This document shows, piece after piece, positions 38,376 to 49,853 of a stretch of 64,000 bases of DNA; position 1 is the stretch's first letter; each line of letters begins with the position of its first letter. A program made the position numbers and the translations under genes. The notes under the pieces were generated by a model. The model did no database searches, was not told the origin of the DNA, and worked only from the letters and a program-made list of their open reading frames with translations. This DNA is from Atrichornis clamosus (taxonomy: Eukaryota > Chordata > Aves > Passeriformes > Menuridae): assembly GCA_013400975.1 (NCBI GenBank), contig WBMZ01000268.1, positions 1 through 64,000 of the forward strand, in the 5' to 3' direction.

Positions 38376-40329
38376 ATAAAGGAAATAAACAGCTTTCAGG
38401 CACCTGCAGGGTACAGGAAAGCACAGGTTAGAACAACAAACAATTGCTCTGAAGGCAAACTCTTGTAAGTAAACAAAATATAGGAGTGCCTGCCCTGAAA
38501 ATTGTGTGTGCTACAGTCTTTCTTTCCAAGTGTATGCAAAAGCACTACATGCCTACTACCTACACTACTACATTCACTGAAAACTTTGCCAATCCTGAAA
38601 CACATTTATCAGGTGATTTGACCCTGATATATAGCTCAAAGTGAAAAAAAGATGTAAATACAATCTGTGTTGCATCTCCTTATAATGGATGTCATATTCA
38701 TTTTTAATGCCATTTTTTTAAGATGCCTGACTTAGTTCATTTAACAAGCCATAGATTTTAATGAAAAAAGTATTTGACTGTCTCCAATAAGAATTATAAT
38801 AATTAAAATTATTTCAACTACATTATCGTTAGAGGCCCCAGGTTAAATGAATTCACATCAGCTTCTAACACATTTGCACACATCATAAATCCTCTGCTTC
38901 TTTTCTGTGCTTTGTTCAATAACGTTTCTTGAAATATTCAGTTTATGGGGAAACACAATCTCCGAAACTTTTTTTTCTACATATATATTTATAGAGAAGA
39001 ATCAATTGTTTCTTATCAAAGAGTGATTTATTAATGGAAGTGCATAACAGAAGGAATAATCCTCCAGATACCTGGTAACTTCTTACTTAGTCTGTAAACT
39101 AGATGTACCTTGCATTTCTTACATCCCAAGTAAAATGCAGATCCATTCTTGGTAAGTGATAACTTAGTCCACAATTTTTTTTTATTAAATCATTAAGAGT
39201 GCTTGCATAGCAAAATGGCACTCATTGTAAAAAAGTAGTAGAGAATCTGATCAACACTTATAAAAAAAAATGTTGAGGCTGAAAAATACTGTCAGGTCTG
39301 AGAAACACTTTCAAGTGCTCTTAACACTTTTTCAAAAAGAAAAATAATGACACAAAAACTCACAGTATATACAAATGTGCTGGTGAGCTGAAGTTAGAAG
39401 TTAGTTATATAGAGCAAGGTCAGAATATAATGCAGCAAAGCTGAATGGCCATGAAGACTAAAGAGGTACCAGTGAATTGTAGATTAATAGTATAAGGTGC
39501 GGTGCCATGTAGGCACAGATAGCTCTGAAAAATTATTTGTAAACTTGGAGTTTATACTTGGAAACTGCAGGTGGATTTCAGGGAAGAGAATGACACACAA
39601 GAAATATGTCCACCAATACGAGGAGACTGAAAAATGCAGCTTTAAATCTAGACTGTATCCCTTCCCACTGAGACAGAGAGGAAAATGAATAGTATACTTC
39701 TCTGGAGGTCCTATCAGCTAGATCATACATTTGTGGTTACCTGTGTTCAGGTAAACTAAACTTAGGGAATATTAACCAGACTGTTGTAGAGAATGAAAAC
39801 CACATTTTATTAGCTGAGATAGAGATGTGTGTCTTGCTGATACAAGCAGGAGTGGGGGTGTCATTGCTGTCTATAAATATCTAATGCAGAGAAAGAACAA
39901 GAGAGATTCAGGTCTATTTATGCTAAAGACCCACTTTGGCATAGGTATGAATGAACCATGAATACATTCACTGCAGACTAGATTATTTCCAAACAGCACA
40001 GTGAAGTGCTGAACAGGTTGTTTGGAGGCTTGAGGGAGAATACCTTCAAGTTTTTTCAGCTTCTCAGTTCTAGAAAATGGTTAAAAAAGGCATACATAAC
40101 AGTAGATGATCCTGCAGTAGCTGATGACCCAGGAGTGCCCTTCCAGCCTTGTGGTACCTGGCATGGTGGCATGATGGAGATAACAAAGATTAGCAAAACC
40201 CGAGATCTACTAGGATGAGTTTGTTACACATCAGACCACAATTGTTTTACTAATCTATTTTTTCACTATATTGCTCTGAAATATGAGATTGTTTACTGTT
40301 GGTGGAATTATTAACCATTTTGCACAGAC

Positions 40330-40370
40330 TATATATATATATTATTTCTACTGTAAACCCCCCCCCCCCC
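40330..40370. repeat. (TA)n run and C13 homopolymer
   Basis: A short TA tract near 40330-40342 is followed, after 15 bases, by thirteen consecutive C residues (40358-40370). A homopolymer of this kind is unusual in AT-rich DNA and is error-prone in sequencing. Confidence 0.9.
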
Positions 40371-41188
40371 AACTATTTTAACATTATAAAATGCTCTTAC
40401 AGGAATATTTATTGTAAAATCACCCTTCATAGAGTCACGCCTGATCTGAATCATATTCTGTATTTACCATTTCAAATGGATACAGAATAGATTAGTGCAG
40501 AAAGGCAAAGGAGGTGTCCAGATTTTCCAAGGGCTGTAGACAACACTGGAGGGGAGTGAATGCTCTAATACACTGTTTCTGAAATTGGTGGAGCTTACTG
40601 AAAACAGGACTTGTTACTCATTGACAGTGTTTGGCCTCTGTCATATACATGGGAAGTTAATTCAGTTGCTTCCTAACTTTCCAGTCCTTTCTTTGGCCCA
40701 TTGAAACTCAGGATGATCCTTACCACTGTGGCTGGTGAGCACTTCCCTATGTACTGCTCTGTCAGGCATCTTCTCTGCTGCATTTTCTGAAATTACACTG
40801 AGTTGTGGAAAATCAGAGCTTTATAATGCTCATGCTGTGTTCACTTCTTCAGTGACTGATGTGACATTTTGGTTGTTCTCATGCATGACATTTAGAATCA
40901 GGAAACTCTGAAACTGCAGTGCTGTCAGAAAGCTGCAGCTCAAGCAAGGCTCGTTCAGCAGCAGGTGATGTTTGTGTGGCAGCTGCAGCTATGGATTTTC
41001 TAAGGATTTTTTTTTTTTTAGGGCAGGTGGCTTCCTATCCAGCTCCACTGCAAGAGACAAGAGAACCTTAAAAAAAGAAACCCTAGATGGTCATTGCCTT
41101 GTTCTGCATCCTGCACTGCTAAGGCTCTGTCTAAAGAGCTAAGGCTGTCTAAACTCACAGTTCACAAAATCCAGCAACCATGTCACAT

Positions 41189-41211
41189 ATCTCGAGCAGT
41201 GTGCTCGAGAT
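41189..41211. repeat. Perfect 10-bp inverted repeat, 3-nt loop
   Basis: Arms atctcgagca (41189-41198) and tgctcgagat (41202-41211) flank GTG. Each arm contains CTCGAG, so two CpG dinucleotides are retained in a CpG-poor setting. Confidence 0.85.
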
Positions 41212-43755
41212 TTTCCATACATTTCTCTGAGTTACTGCAGTCTTGCACAAGGCTGCAACACTTCACACACATAGGCCAGCACCTATAATTCTTTGGTTCT
41301 GTTGAGTTTGGGACAAGCTGTGTCCTCAGCATGGACAATGACTGTAGAGTCCCATGGGGAAGTGCTTTCCAATCCTTTATCTGTGCTACCTTCTGTTAGA
41401 TTGTTACTAAAGGACATGCCAATAAAGAAGGCTGAGCCTGATCTTACCCACTGATTTCAGGCTCATATAATACCTCCTGGCCTTGACAGCTCCCTATGTT
41501 GCATATTATATGGTGAGTGTTTAGCAAAACCAGTTATCCTGCAGGACTTGGGTTACCTTTGGCAAGGTCATACCCTAGTTTGTCTTTCGTTCATATGCTT
41601 TTTTAGTCTCACTTTAATCTCCTCCTCTATAAGGTAGCTGCCCATGCTGATGTCTCAGCATCCACACCAATCCTACTCTGCAGCACACTGGGGCCCTGGT
41701 TGCACAGATGTTGGTTTATTCTTGGGACTAGTTTTCTCTAAAGCAAAACATGGGCATGGTTGTCGTGAGTGATGGCTATGAAAAATCAGCAATGGCAAGA
41801 ATGGATCAGATTTGTCCCCTATCATTCTGTGAGTACCTCTCCAAAACCTTCTTTCTGGTGCACTTCCAAAAGCCTCCATGCAACTGTATTCCTGTTATCA
41901 TGCCACACTCCAGGGTGTGCAGCAAAACCTCAATTTCATTATATAAGTCAGTAGCTATGAAATGCAGCTTTCAAACTATTACAGACACTTGCAACTAAAA
42001 AATTCATAGAAAAAGTATTTTTCTGTTGTATGACCAAGAAACCCAAAGCTTTGCAGGGTGGCAGCTGTCAGCATAATGTAGAAGGGATAATGGTCACATT
42101 GCTGTGTGACAGTACAGTCACTCTACACTCTACACAGGGTGTCTGACACCGTCCCATGGAGCAGACACTTTCAATTCTGTAGTCTCAGCCCCTGTTCCTG
42201 TCACTTGCATTTACACAACACCATCACCTTTAATACCTGCATCAGCCAGCCTTTGCTTGGCCTCTTCTATAGGTCTCTTCTATTCTTATTGACTCCTCTC
42301 CAGACTTCAAAGAAGTTTCCCCTACATTGTTTTCCATATCCCAGCATTTCTCTCTTGCCATAAGAATGCCACAGCAGCCTAACTGAACCATGGCAAATAT
42401 CTTAGCTCCTCCTCATCAGTCAAATGTTTGTTAGTAGAAAATATATTTGTTTGTGATTCATTGGACTCTGACCAGGACCCACTGAAAGTAATCCAGAGCT
42501 TGTCCTTCAACCTACATTTACTAAGGTTTACCTTTAAGCACACACATATTCTATTTAGGGCATGCTCTGCCTAATCCCAGATGATATAGTATCAAGAGAA
42601 CCAACTCATACTAACTGTGAAAACTGTTTCTTCAGTTCGTTGCAGATCAACTCTAAGGCTACAGATAAATAGGCCAATGATAATGGGCAAACCCTAAAAA
42701 ACAGCCTGTGTCTAAGAGCACTGTGCCATTTGGAAGCATAAATGAATATACAAAGCAGGTATACATAAAGAATAGCTGTCTTCTGGAGCCAGCATACCTA
42801 ACAAAAATACCCAGATGTAATGGATAGGAAGAGGCTTACATTTGTGTTGAGAACACTGGGTATTACCTAGAATCAATGGCTCAAAATATTTTATTCCTAG
42901 GTCTGCTTTTCTACTTGAGCCAGCTTCAATTAGGCCAAGCAGTGTCAGAGAGCAGTGACATTTCAAATATCTTTATTTACTTGAGTCGCTGGGAATCTCT
43001 CAGTGCCTCTTCTGACAAAACACACGGATTAGATACCAGCTCCAGCAGGTTATTTAAAGAAAGGCAAAGAACTAGAACATGCTATTTTCTGAGAAACAGG
43101 AGTTTCTTCTCATGTCCAAGAACCAGCTACATGGCAGAACTGGTGTAAGGCCTCCAAGGTGCACAGAGAAGATGTTGGTGAGATTGTGGTGAGGACTTAG
43201 GAACCACGGTAGCTTTATTCCAGGTGATCCGCAAGAGCTCTTCTGCAACTACCTGCCAGGTTTGCATCCCAACAGGGTGAGGTTTAGCATCATGCCCTGG
43301 ATGAACATCATTCTGCTACATGTTGTTGGCCATTGCTGGCTTAGTAATGGGCCTCTAGCAAATAGCAGGTAGTTTCTTGGATGCCTTTGGTGAGAGGAGG
43401 CATTCACATATATGCCTGCAGTTTTAATAACTCCTGTGGGGTATCCTTAGTTTGCAAACCTGAATGTCTTCCTCTTCCTTCCCCACCTCCTCACTGGTAG
43501 TGATGCTTTCCCCTGTCAGGACTTGTTGCTTGCGCCTTTTCTCGAGGCAGGAAGGGTGTGAGGGGGCGAGGTCCAGCCACAGCAATCTTCCAGGAAGCAT
43601 CCCTTGTCGAGCTGCTCCTGCAGGCTTCACAAATCCCTTCGCACACACCAGGCTCTCCCTGCGAGGTGTGTGCAGGCAGGCACACGCGCACACACGATCC
43701 AAGCAACCAGCAGAGACAGAGAGGCTGGAGGGGTTCTTCGTTTAGCATTCCGAGG

Positions 43756-43761
43756 TTTAAT
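43756..43761 (-). terminator. LTR poly(A) signal ATTAAA
   Basis: ATTAAA on the minus strand, ~60 bases downstream of the LTR TATA box. Cleavage would be expected 15-20 bases further left. ATTAAA is the commonest natural variant of AATAAA. Confidence 0.6.
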
Positions 43762-43820
43762 GGGGAACCGCACTCAAAAACTTCCAGTGACAATGAGCCT
43801 ATGGAGAGCTTGTGCAGAAG

Positions 43821-43828
43821 ATTTTATA
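43821..43828 (-). promoter_or_regulatory. LTR TATA box
   Basis: TATAAAAT on the minus strand, preceded by a C-run. Transcription would be expected to start about 25-30 bases to its left, near 43793-43797, inferred from usual spacing. Inverted CCAAT at 43863-43867 lies ~35 bases upstream. Confidence 0.65.
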
Positions 43829-44202
43829 GGGGGGTAGAAAGGGGGGGAGAGCACATCAGGGTCCAATGAGGAGAGGGTCCAGGGACACAGATAAGGGGGA
43901 GTGACAGGGTTACAACCAGTAGGGGACGGAGAGGGGAGGAGAAAGGGAGCCAGAGCCAATGGGGACCCAAACAAGGGAGAACTTTCCAGAACTGGGGTAA
44001 GGGTTTATGGATGACTGACAGAGGGATTAACATAATGGGGTGTACACCAACCAGGAGACAAACCATTACATTAACTTAGGGGCAGAACTATAAGGCAAAA
44101 CCATACATACAGCGAAGGCAGGGGAAAACCTTGAAATAGTGGCAGTTTCAACCACCGCAACAAAGACTGGGCTGAGCATTCCCAAGGGCCATATAGCAGC
44201 TC

Positions 44203-44275
44203 TCATAGAATCATAGAATTGATAAGGTTGGAAAAGATCTTCAAGATCACCAAGTCCAACCTTGCTGCTGAAGCC
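44203..44275 (-). mobile_element. CR1 LINE, 3'-end fragment
   Basis: Two clean 'tcatagaa' tail units (reverse complement of ATTCTATG) are followed by the conserved CR1 3' UTR block with 'aaggttggaaaagatcttca' and 'caagtccaacc'. Only ~70 bp remain. It sits 40 bp from the end of the ERV LTR, in the same orientation. Its low divergence in the conserved block suggests it is younger than the copy at 4.2 kb. Confidence 0.9.
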
Positions 44276-45231
44276 CTTGTGTAAAATCTTTTAACTGCAC
44301 CAGGATAGCCAGTGCACAGGATTCTAAGCATTCAGTCTGTGTGTGTAAAATTAAAAAAAAACTAAACTCAAGGTTCATTCTCAAAGGATTTTTTTTTTCT
44401 TTTTATATACTAAAATTCATAGAAGTAGAAAATCTTCAAAGATTATTTGGATTTAAAAAAAAATATTGTTTTCAGCATTCTGCTTCCATACTATTTCCTA
44501 GTGTTGTGTTAATGCACAAATACAATAGACACTTTTCTTATGACTATTACGAAAGTAAAGAGGCCACAGTGTGAATTGCAACAAGGCCCATAGATTTTCT
44601 TGCCCTTTTTCCTTTTAAAACTTCCTTATTTTATGTTATCTTTCCTTTTCATCAATTTTCCTCTAAAATGCTTTTGAATGGCTTGGATAAAGCTATTTAT
44701 TATAGTTTATTCCCCTGGGTAAAGGGGTTAAATTAATTGTCTATAGGACTGCACTTGACTAGGTATGATTATTGGAAGCCTATCATTTAGGTTTTTATGA
44801 AAAGAATTAGGAGAATAATGAGTATTCCTGCAGCACCAAGCTAAAGTAGCATTATATCTGCAAGTTAAGAAAAGCTTCAAGAGGCTGAGAAGCATCATTT
44901 TCTCCCTTGATATACCATTTGCTGTTTGCACAATGATCTAAATTTAATACGAAAATCCTGTAACTCTTTACAAAGAAAAACAGCCAAAGGAAAATGGTGT
45001 CTTTCAACATACAGCAGACAGAGTCACTAAAGGTATAGCAGAATACTTTAACAAATAAAAGGTCATATGAGTTAATTAGGCTTTTTTCCTCTTCCATTTA
45101 ATAAGAAACAAAGTTGCCATGGAGACTCTCTGGATAATGCATTCTATTTTGGTACAAAAACACCTTTTAAAAAGAACATATCTAGTGAGGAATTTTCAAA
45201 GTGAGTGCTCTGGAAAAAAATGCATATGAAA
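44276..45231. other. Unique AT-rich non-coding DNA
   Basis: Nothing recognised between the CR1 scrap and the pyrimidine minisatellite. There are short A and T runs at 44352-44362, 44391-44405 and 44455-44464. Confidence 0.6.
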
Positions 45232-45612
45232 CCTTTTCTTTTTTTTTCTTTTTCTTCTTTTTCTTTTTCTTTTTCTTCTTCTTTTTCTTTTTCTTTTTCT
45301 TCTTCTTTTTCTTTTTCTTTTTCTTCTTCTTTTTCTTTTTCTTTTTCTTCTTCTTTTTCTTTTTCTTTTTCTTCTTCTTTTTCTTTTTCTTTTTCTTCTT
45401 CTTTTTCTTTTTCTTTTTCTTCTTCTTTTTCTTTTTCTTTTTCTTCTTCTTTTTCTTTTTCTTTTTCTTCTTCTTTTTCTTTTTCTTTTTCTTCTTCTTT
45501 TTCTTTTTCTTTTTCTTCTTCTTTTTCTTTTTCTTTTTCTTCTTCTTTTTCTTTTTCTTTTTCTTTTCCTTTTTCATTTTTTTCCCCTTTTCCTTTCTCT
45601 TTTTCTTTTCCT
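45232..45612. repeat. Pure-pyrimidine minisatellite, 24-bp unit x ~13, mirror-symmetric
   Basis: Positions 45232-45575 are exclusively C or T. Within them, 45254-45563 is a perfect tandem array with a 24-bp unit of composition (CTT)2(CTTTTT)3, about 12.9 copies without a single substitution. Degenerate pyrimidine flanks continue to 45612 after a lone A at 45576. T-run lengths cycle 2,2,5,5,5, which reads the same in both directions, so the array is a mirror repeat. That is the property associated with intramolecular triplex (H-DNA). Because 24 is divisible by three, every frame stays open; this produces long artefactual Phe/Ser, Phe-only and Lys-only frames (45182-45692). None of these is a gene. 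Confidence 0.97.
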
Positions 45613-48600
45613 GTGTGTTTGCAGTAGTTCTTCTGTCCCTGTCATCTGGTGGTTGTCTAGGAAGAGTTCTCTGTTCTGTCCATAGAAAATAGATGGAAAT
45701 AATGATTTTGGTGAGGCAGCAGCCTTGCCTGGTTAGATTGAAACCTAACAGGACAAGTTATCTGTGAATCTGATAACCCTGGAAGCCCTGAACCCTATGT
45801 ACCTCTGTGGAATTGCTTTCTAATGTAATGAACCCTAATTCCCTGTGTCTAAATGGCTCTATTTTTTTTCTAGAGTCCCTAACTTAGCTGTAAGATTCAC
45901 AGGACAGAGAGAAGACTCCTCTTGGAGCTCACTGTCTTTCATTCTTGGCACGGCATTGAACCAGGGCTGGAAGAAAAGATGCGAAGAAGAGTAGTCGCTC
46001 TCCTGGTTTTGTATGGCATTGATACCTAATTCAGAAGAAGGTCTCCCTCCCTCTGACAAGTTTTCTACAGAGACAAGTATTTCAGTACCACTTTAATCTT
46101 GGTAGATGGTGTGAAGAGCGGTTCTCAGGCACGATTTCCCTCCTCTCCAGATCATGCTTTGAGTAGGTGACTGACTCAGGGCTCGCCACCATTTGTTGAA
46201 AAGCTCCATACAAGTTTCCATACACCAAAGGGATTGCCATTATAATTTATAATTATTTCAATTTTTATGGAAAAAAGCTTCTCTCATGAGATATTTGGAG
46301 ACTGTGACTATAATTCTAAGACTTTGAGTTTTAATATTGTAGATTTATATTTCTCTGTAGTTTTTCATTCAGGTTATTGGATGATATATTTTTTTCACTT
46401 GAAGGAACAGTCCCAAAACATTTTATGATTTGTAATTAAGTTTACCTTGACAACACATTTTTTATGTGAGCTTTCATATGAACACAGCACAATTTCCCTC
46501 TCCAGTCACAGAAAAGCTAATGAAAACAGATAATAATAATATAAATTATATTACATTTAAAAGTGTTGAAATTCCACTGAATATTTTTTTTTCATTATTC
46601 AGTGTTTCAGAATACTTGTGTTTAGCAAAAATAGACTAATCTTACTCAAAACCAGGCCTTTAAATGTATTATAAAATGCATGTAGTAAGACTATTTTGAA
46701 GGACAGTCAGTATCTGTACACTGGATAAAGTACATAATGAAATGTAAAGAGCATATGTATTCTAATAGATGGGAAAGGCTCCATAATGCTAAAGGTAATT
46801 TCTCTCATTCTTTTTCAATTCCTTATTTTTCCTTGTACCTACAGCAATTTAAGGAAATAATTGTTCATACTTCAATTTAAATACTCTGCTAAAATAGTAT
46901 ATCACTGTTTGATTTTTGACACACACATAAGACTTTGAATGCAAGTGGGCTATTTTGAAATTTATCACAGAGTCCTTGTCAAGCAGGCAAGGTGGCAAAA
47001 ACCTCTGGACAAGCCTGATTGCTGTCTCCAAACAGAGAAGGTAGAAGCTCCATGGAGCCTACTATCATGTATCATAGGAAAGGCTTACTTGGGGCACTTG
47101 GTAGAACTGAGACCATTTAGAGGGGAAGTATTTTTCATAAATTTATTCCCTGAAGGACAAGAGGAAATATTAAATATTTAATGACTGCACAGAAAAATAA
47201 AATTGCCAGCTTTAACTCAATTTTCAAGTCTGACTGATGCTCTATTATTTCTACAGCTGCATAGATGACTAAGAACTTGATATATGCCCATAGTTTCTTA
47301 GAGAAATGCAAAATAGCAAGTAAAATATTGGAAATATTACTATCTTTGATGGATTTGGTAATTGACTAGAAGAACTTCTCTAGCACACAAACCAGATAGA
47401 CACTTTCAAAATGACACAATCATGTTATCATTAATAGTGGCAATGGAAAATTCAAAGAAAGTATTCAGAATTTAAAAGTTCTATAAAATAAAATTAAAAT
47501 AAAATTAAGGAAGGAAACACATCTAAAAGAGTAAAATTAGCTGCCTGCACAAGAGACAGCTAGCAGTGTAATTAAAGCATAAAGTCGTTTTCCTTCCACA
47601 AACCATGTACTACATAAAAAGCATGTGGGAGAGGGCCTGTAGAGTGGGAGCTGTATTGTCAAGATGTCTGAAAGTGAGATGTCAAGCTTGAACTAATCCC
47701 TGTGTGATACTTTATGATCAAGAGATGAAAATAGACACTATCAAATAAGGATTAATGTGCCCTTTTATTAACTCTCACAGAATATGTTTTTTTCTTTGCA
47801 CTAATAATTAAAGGAGCCTAAGTTGTGCAGATTTTCTAAATTTTAGATGCTTAAGCTAAGGACAATTTATTCCCCTTGTTTCTTGTGAAACACACTTTTC
47901 TAAAATGCACTCTCCAACTTAGTTACAAGAAATTCTACGTAAGGAGAAGAGGGCACCACATTTTACTGGTACCCAGAACAGACTGAGCCATTCCATGGTT
48001 GTTTGCATATTGAATCAAAAGCAACGTTCTGGGAATGTTTGGTGGGGGAAGGGAGTTGTTGGTTTGGGTTTTTTTGTATGTTGCTTACCCTGATCACAGT
48101 TTTTCATTGATATATTGGTGTTTGGATGCAAGGTGTAGGTGCAACCTCTTTTCCATAAAACTGCGGATGATTTAGCTATCATTAGATTCTTATAGCCAGA
48201 AACTCTATGGGAAGCTGAACCCAAGACTGTTCATTTGTGCAAAAATGTTATCCAAATACTTGCATTCATTTTATATGTGCCTTAGGATCAAGTGACAACA
48301 AGTGCCCCTCATGTTCTTCCCAAAGCATGACTAACACCTCTAAAGGATAACAGTGCCACTGTTGCACAAGGTAATCCTTATACAAAGTTCACAGGCAAAG
48401 ATGTCCCACTTTGCAATCAGATCCATGTCTACGAAAACCAATTCCAAGAAAAATCATTCCCACTGATAGTGATCCAGTCAGGAAACAAAACAAATCTATC
48501 AGAACATCTGCAGATTCAGTATGAAAAAGCTGGCATTTTCAGCATCAGCCAATTGAACTTTTGCCTTCAGATAAACCAAGTCCTTTAGTTCTATGATGAG

Positions 48601-49080
48601 GCTGAGCATGCTTTTGTCAGGGTTGACTTCTCACAAGTGATTTAGCAATTCAACCACGGAAATCTGTAAGAGAATAATTTAGTGTTGCACCTTTTATCAG
48701 AGAAACAGGGATTTGTCAGCTGCACTGCTGATAATAAAACATACACCAGATATGGTGCAAATCATCCAGTGAGAATGTCTTCAGTGGTTTCATTTACCTC
48801 TCCTTTTTAAATCCCAAAAGAACTGGCAGACATATGGCTGAGGTATCCAGTAATTGCATGCTACAGACATTTAAAATTTTGCTTCTATGAACACATTGGC
48901 TTTATTTTAATTTCCTAATTTTTTACAATTTTAATAATTTTAGTCATTTACAGAATTCACAACATCATCAATTACTTTAGTGTGAATTAAAATATGAAGT
49001 AAGAAAATATTTTGTAGGGAATCAGCATTTGATGAATTATCTCAGTCTGTTAGGAGTAGGAGTGTGCTTTGCTTAGGTAA
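45613..49080. other. Unique non-coding DNA
   Basis: No gene or mobile element is recognised. A 9-bp inverted repeat near 46573-46605 is within chance expectation. Confidence 0.55.
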
Positions 49081-49143
49081 ATAATTTTGAGAACTTTACT
49101 GGAATATTTTAAATAATAATAATTTTGAGAACATTGCTGGAAT
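49081..49143 (+). repeat. Local duplication of a 25-bp block
   Basis: 49081-49105 and 49119-49143 match at 23 of 25 positions ('ataattttgagaac' followed by a diverged 'tttactggaat' or 'attgctggaat'), offset by 38 bp. This is a small, slightly decayed tandem duplication. Confidence 0.85.
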
Positions 49144-49784
49144 TAGCTGAGATTCTTTAACAAAAGCAACAGTAATTTTATAGATGGGCATGTATCCATA
49201 CACTCTACAGAGGATCACTTTATGGCATTTTGAGGATTTGCATTATAGGTATCTATATCTATCTGTATCTGTAGAAATATATCTTCCTCCAAGGGTCTAT
49301 CCCCCAGACTCAAGACTGTAGTTCACAAATGAACAAAAGCAACAAGTTCAAAACAGTAAAAGGAATACGTTTTTGACAGAAATAGAAATTCAAAAGAAAC
49401 ATGAACACAAAGGGCTAGGACACAGATCAAAAACCCCTGACATTTAATATTGGTACTGGATTGTGTCATAGCACCCAAATCCTCTGAATGCCTGACTGCA
49501 CTGTTCCACTGTATTGTTGGACATGTGGGCAGGAATTCTACTTCAGTACTGATCACATTGTATTTCTCCTCTATTTTCTTCAAAACCCACGATTAAGTGT
49601 CCAAACTGTTCTTGTAAATAACTTAAATTCAGTCCAGGTTCTGATTGCCTTCAACTCCACCTGCGCTTGTGGCTTGGCACATCAAAGTGCTCCTGGGAGA
49701 GGTCATGGTTTCTTTTTTGTAAGGACCCAAATAATTTGTAATTCCTGACGTCCTCACTGCAAGGTTTCCTCCAAGATTGACAGA
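49144..49784. other. Unique DNA with a short TATC-type repeat
   Basis: A degenerate TATC/TGTATC run lies at about 49249-49272. No gene is supported. Two 86-codon frames on opposite strands overlap at 49488-49583. Confidence 0.55.
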
Positions 49785-49792
49785 TTATATAC

Positions 49793-49827
<35 letters not shown>

Positions 49828-49853
49828 NATATATATATATATATATATATATA
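49785..49853. repeat. (TA)n microsatellite with one ambiguous base
   Basis: About 70 bp of TA repeat, with two CATA units at its left end. The single N of the window is at 49828, inside the run. This marks a position the assembly could not resolve, and true length is probably uncertain. Confidence 0.97.

Larger units (their letters stand above)
38380..43513. other. Unique non-coding DNA
   Basis: No gene is recognised. Two AATAAA signals directly right of the candidate LTR (38375-38380 and 38384-38389) have no upstream exon that I can define. Frames such as 39497-39688, 40006-40218 and 41673-42363 are short and unsupported. A short TA run and a C13 homopolymer lie at 40331-40370, and a palindrome at 41189-41211 (both listed separately). 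Confidence 0.5.
43514..44162 (-). mobile_element. ERV LTR with promoter and poly(A) signal, probably solo
   Basis: Read leftward, the element begins TGTTGCGGTGG at 44162 and ends ...GACA at 43514. U3 is C-rich on the sense strand and carries two inverted CCAAT boxes (plus-strand CCAAT at 43863-43867 and 43956-43960). A perfect TATA box (TATAAAAT, plus-strand 43821-43828) is followed ~60 bp downstream by the poly(A) signal ATTAAA (plus-strand 43756-43761), implying a short R region. A CpG-retaining U5 follows. This order of U3, CCAAT, TATA, R, poly(A) and U5 is the basis of the call. No gag, pol or env sequence lies on either side. I could not find a matching target-site duplication, so the left boundary is uncertain. 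Overlapping frames of up to 103 codons here are non-coding by-products of G+C richness. Confidence 0.75.

Noticed and set aside
43424..44066. Many overlapping frames of 66-103 codons on both strands
   Set aside because: They lie within the GC-rich ERV LTR, which is regulatory rather than coding. Several mutually overlapping frames cannot all be real.
43172..44166. Alternative larger LTR boundary with TG at 43172 and a 4-bp AAGA flanking match
   Set aside because: A 4-bp match is easily chance, and the sequence between 43172 and 43513 lacks the CpG- and G/C-rich character of the LTR.
45182..45692. Long frames of 131-163 codons on both strands (poly-Lys, poly-Phe, Phe/Ser)
   Set aside because: They are by-products of the pyrimidine array: its 24-bp period is a multiple of three and contains no stop codon in any frame.
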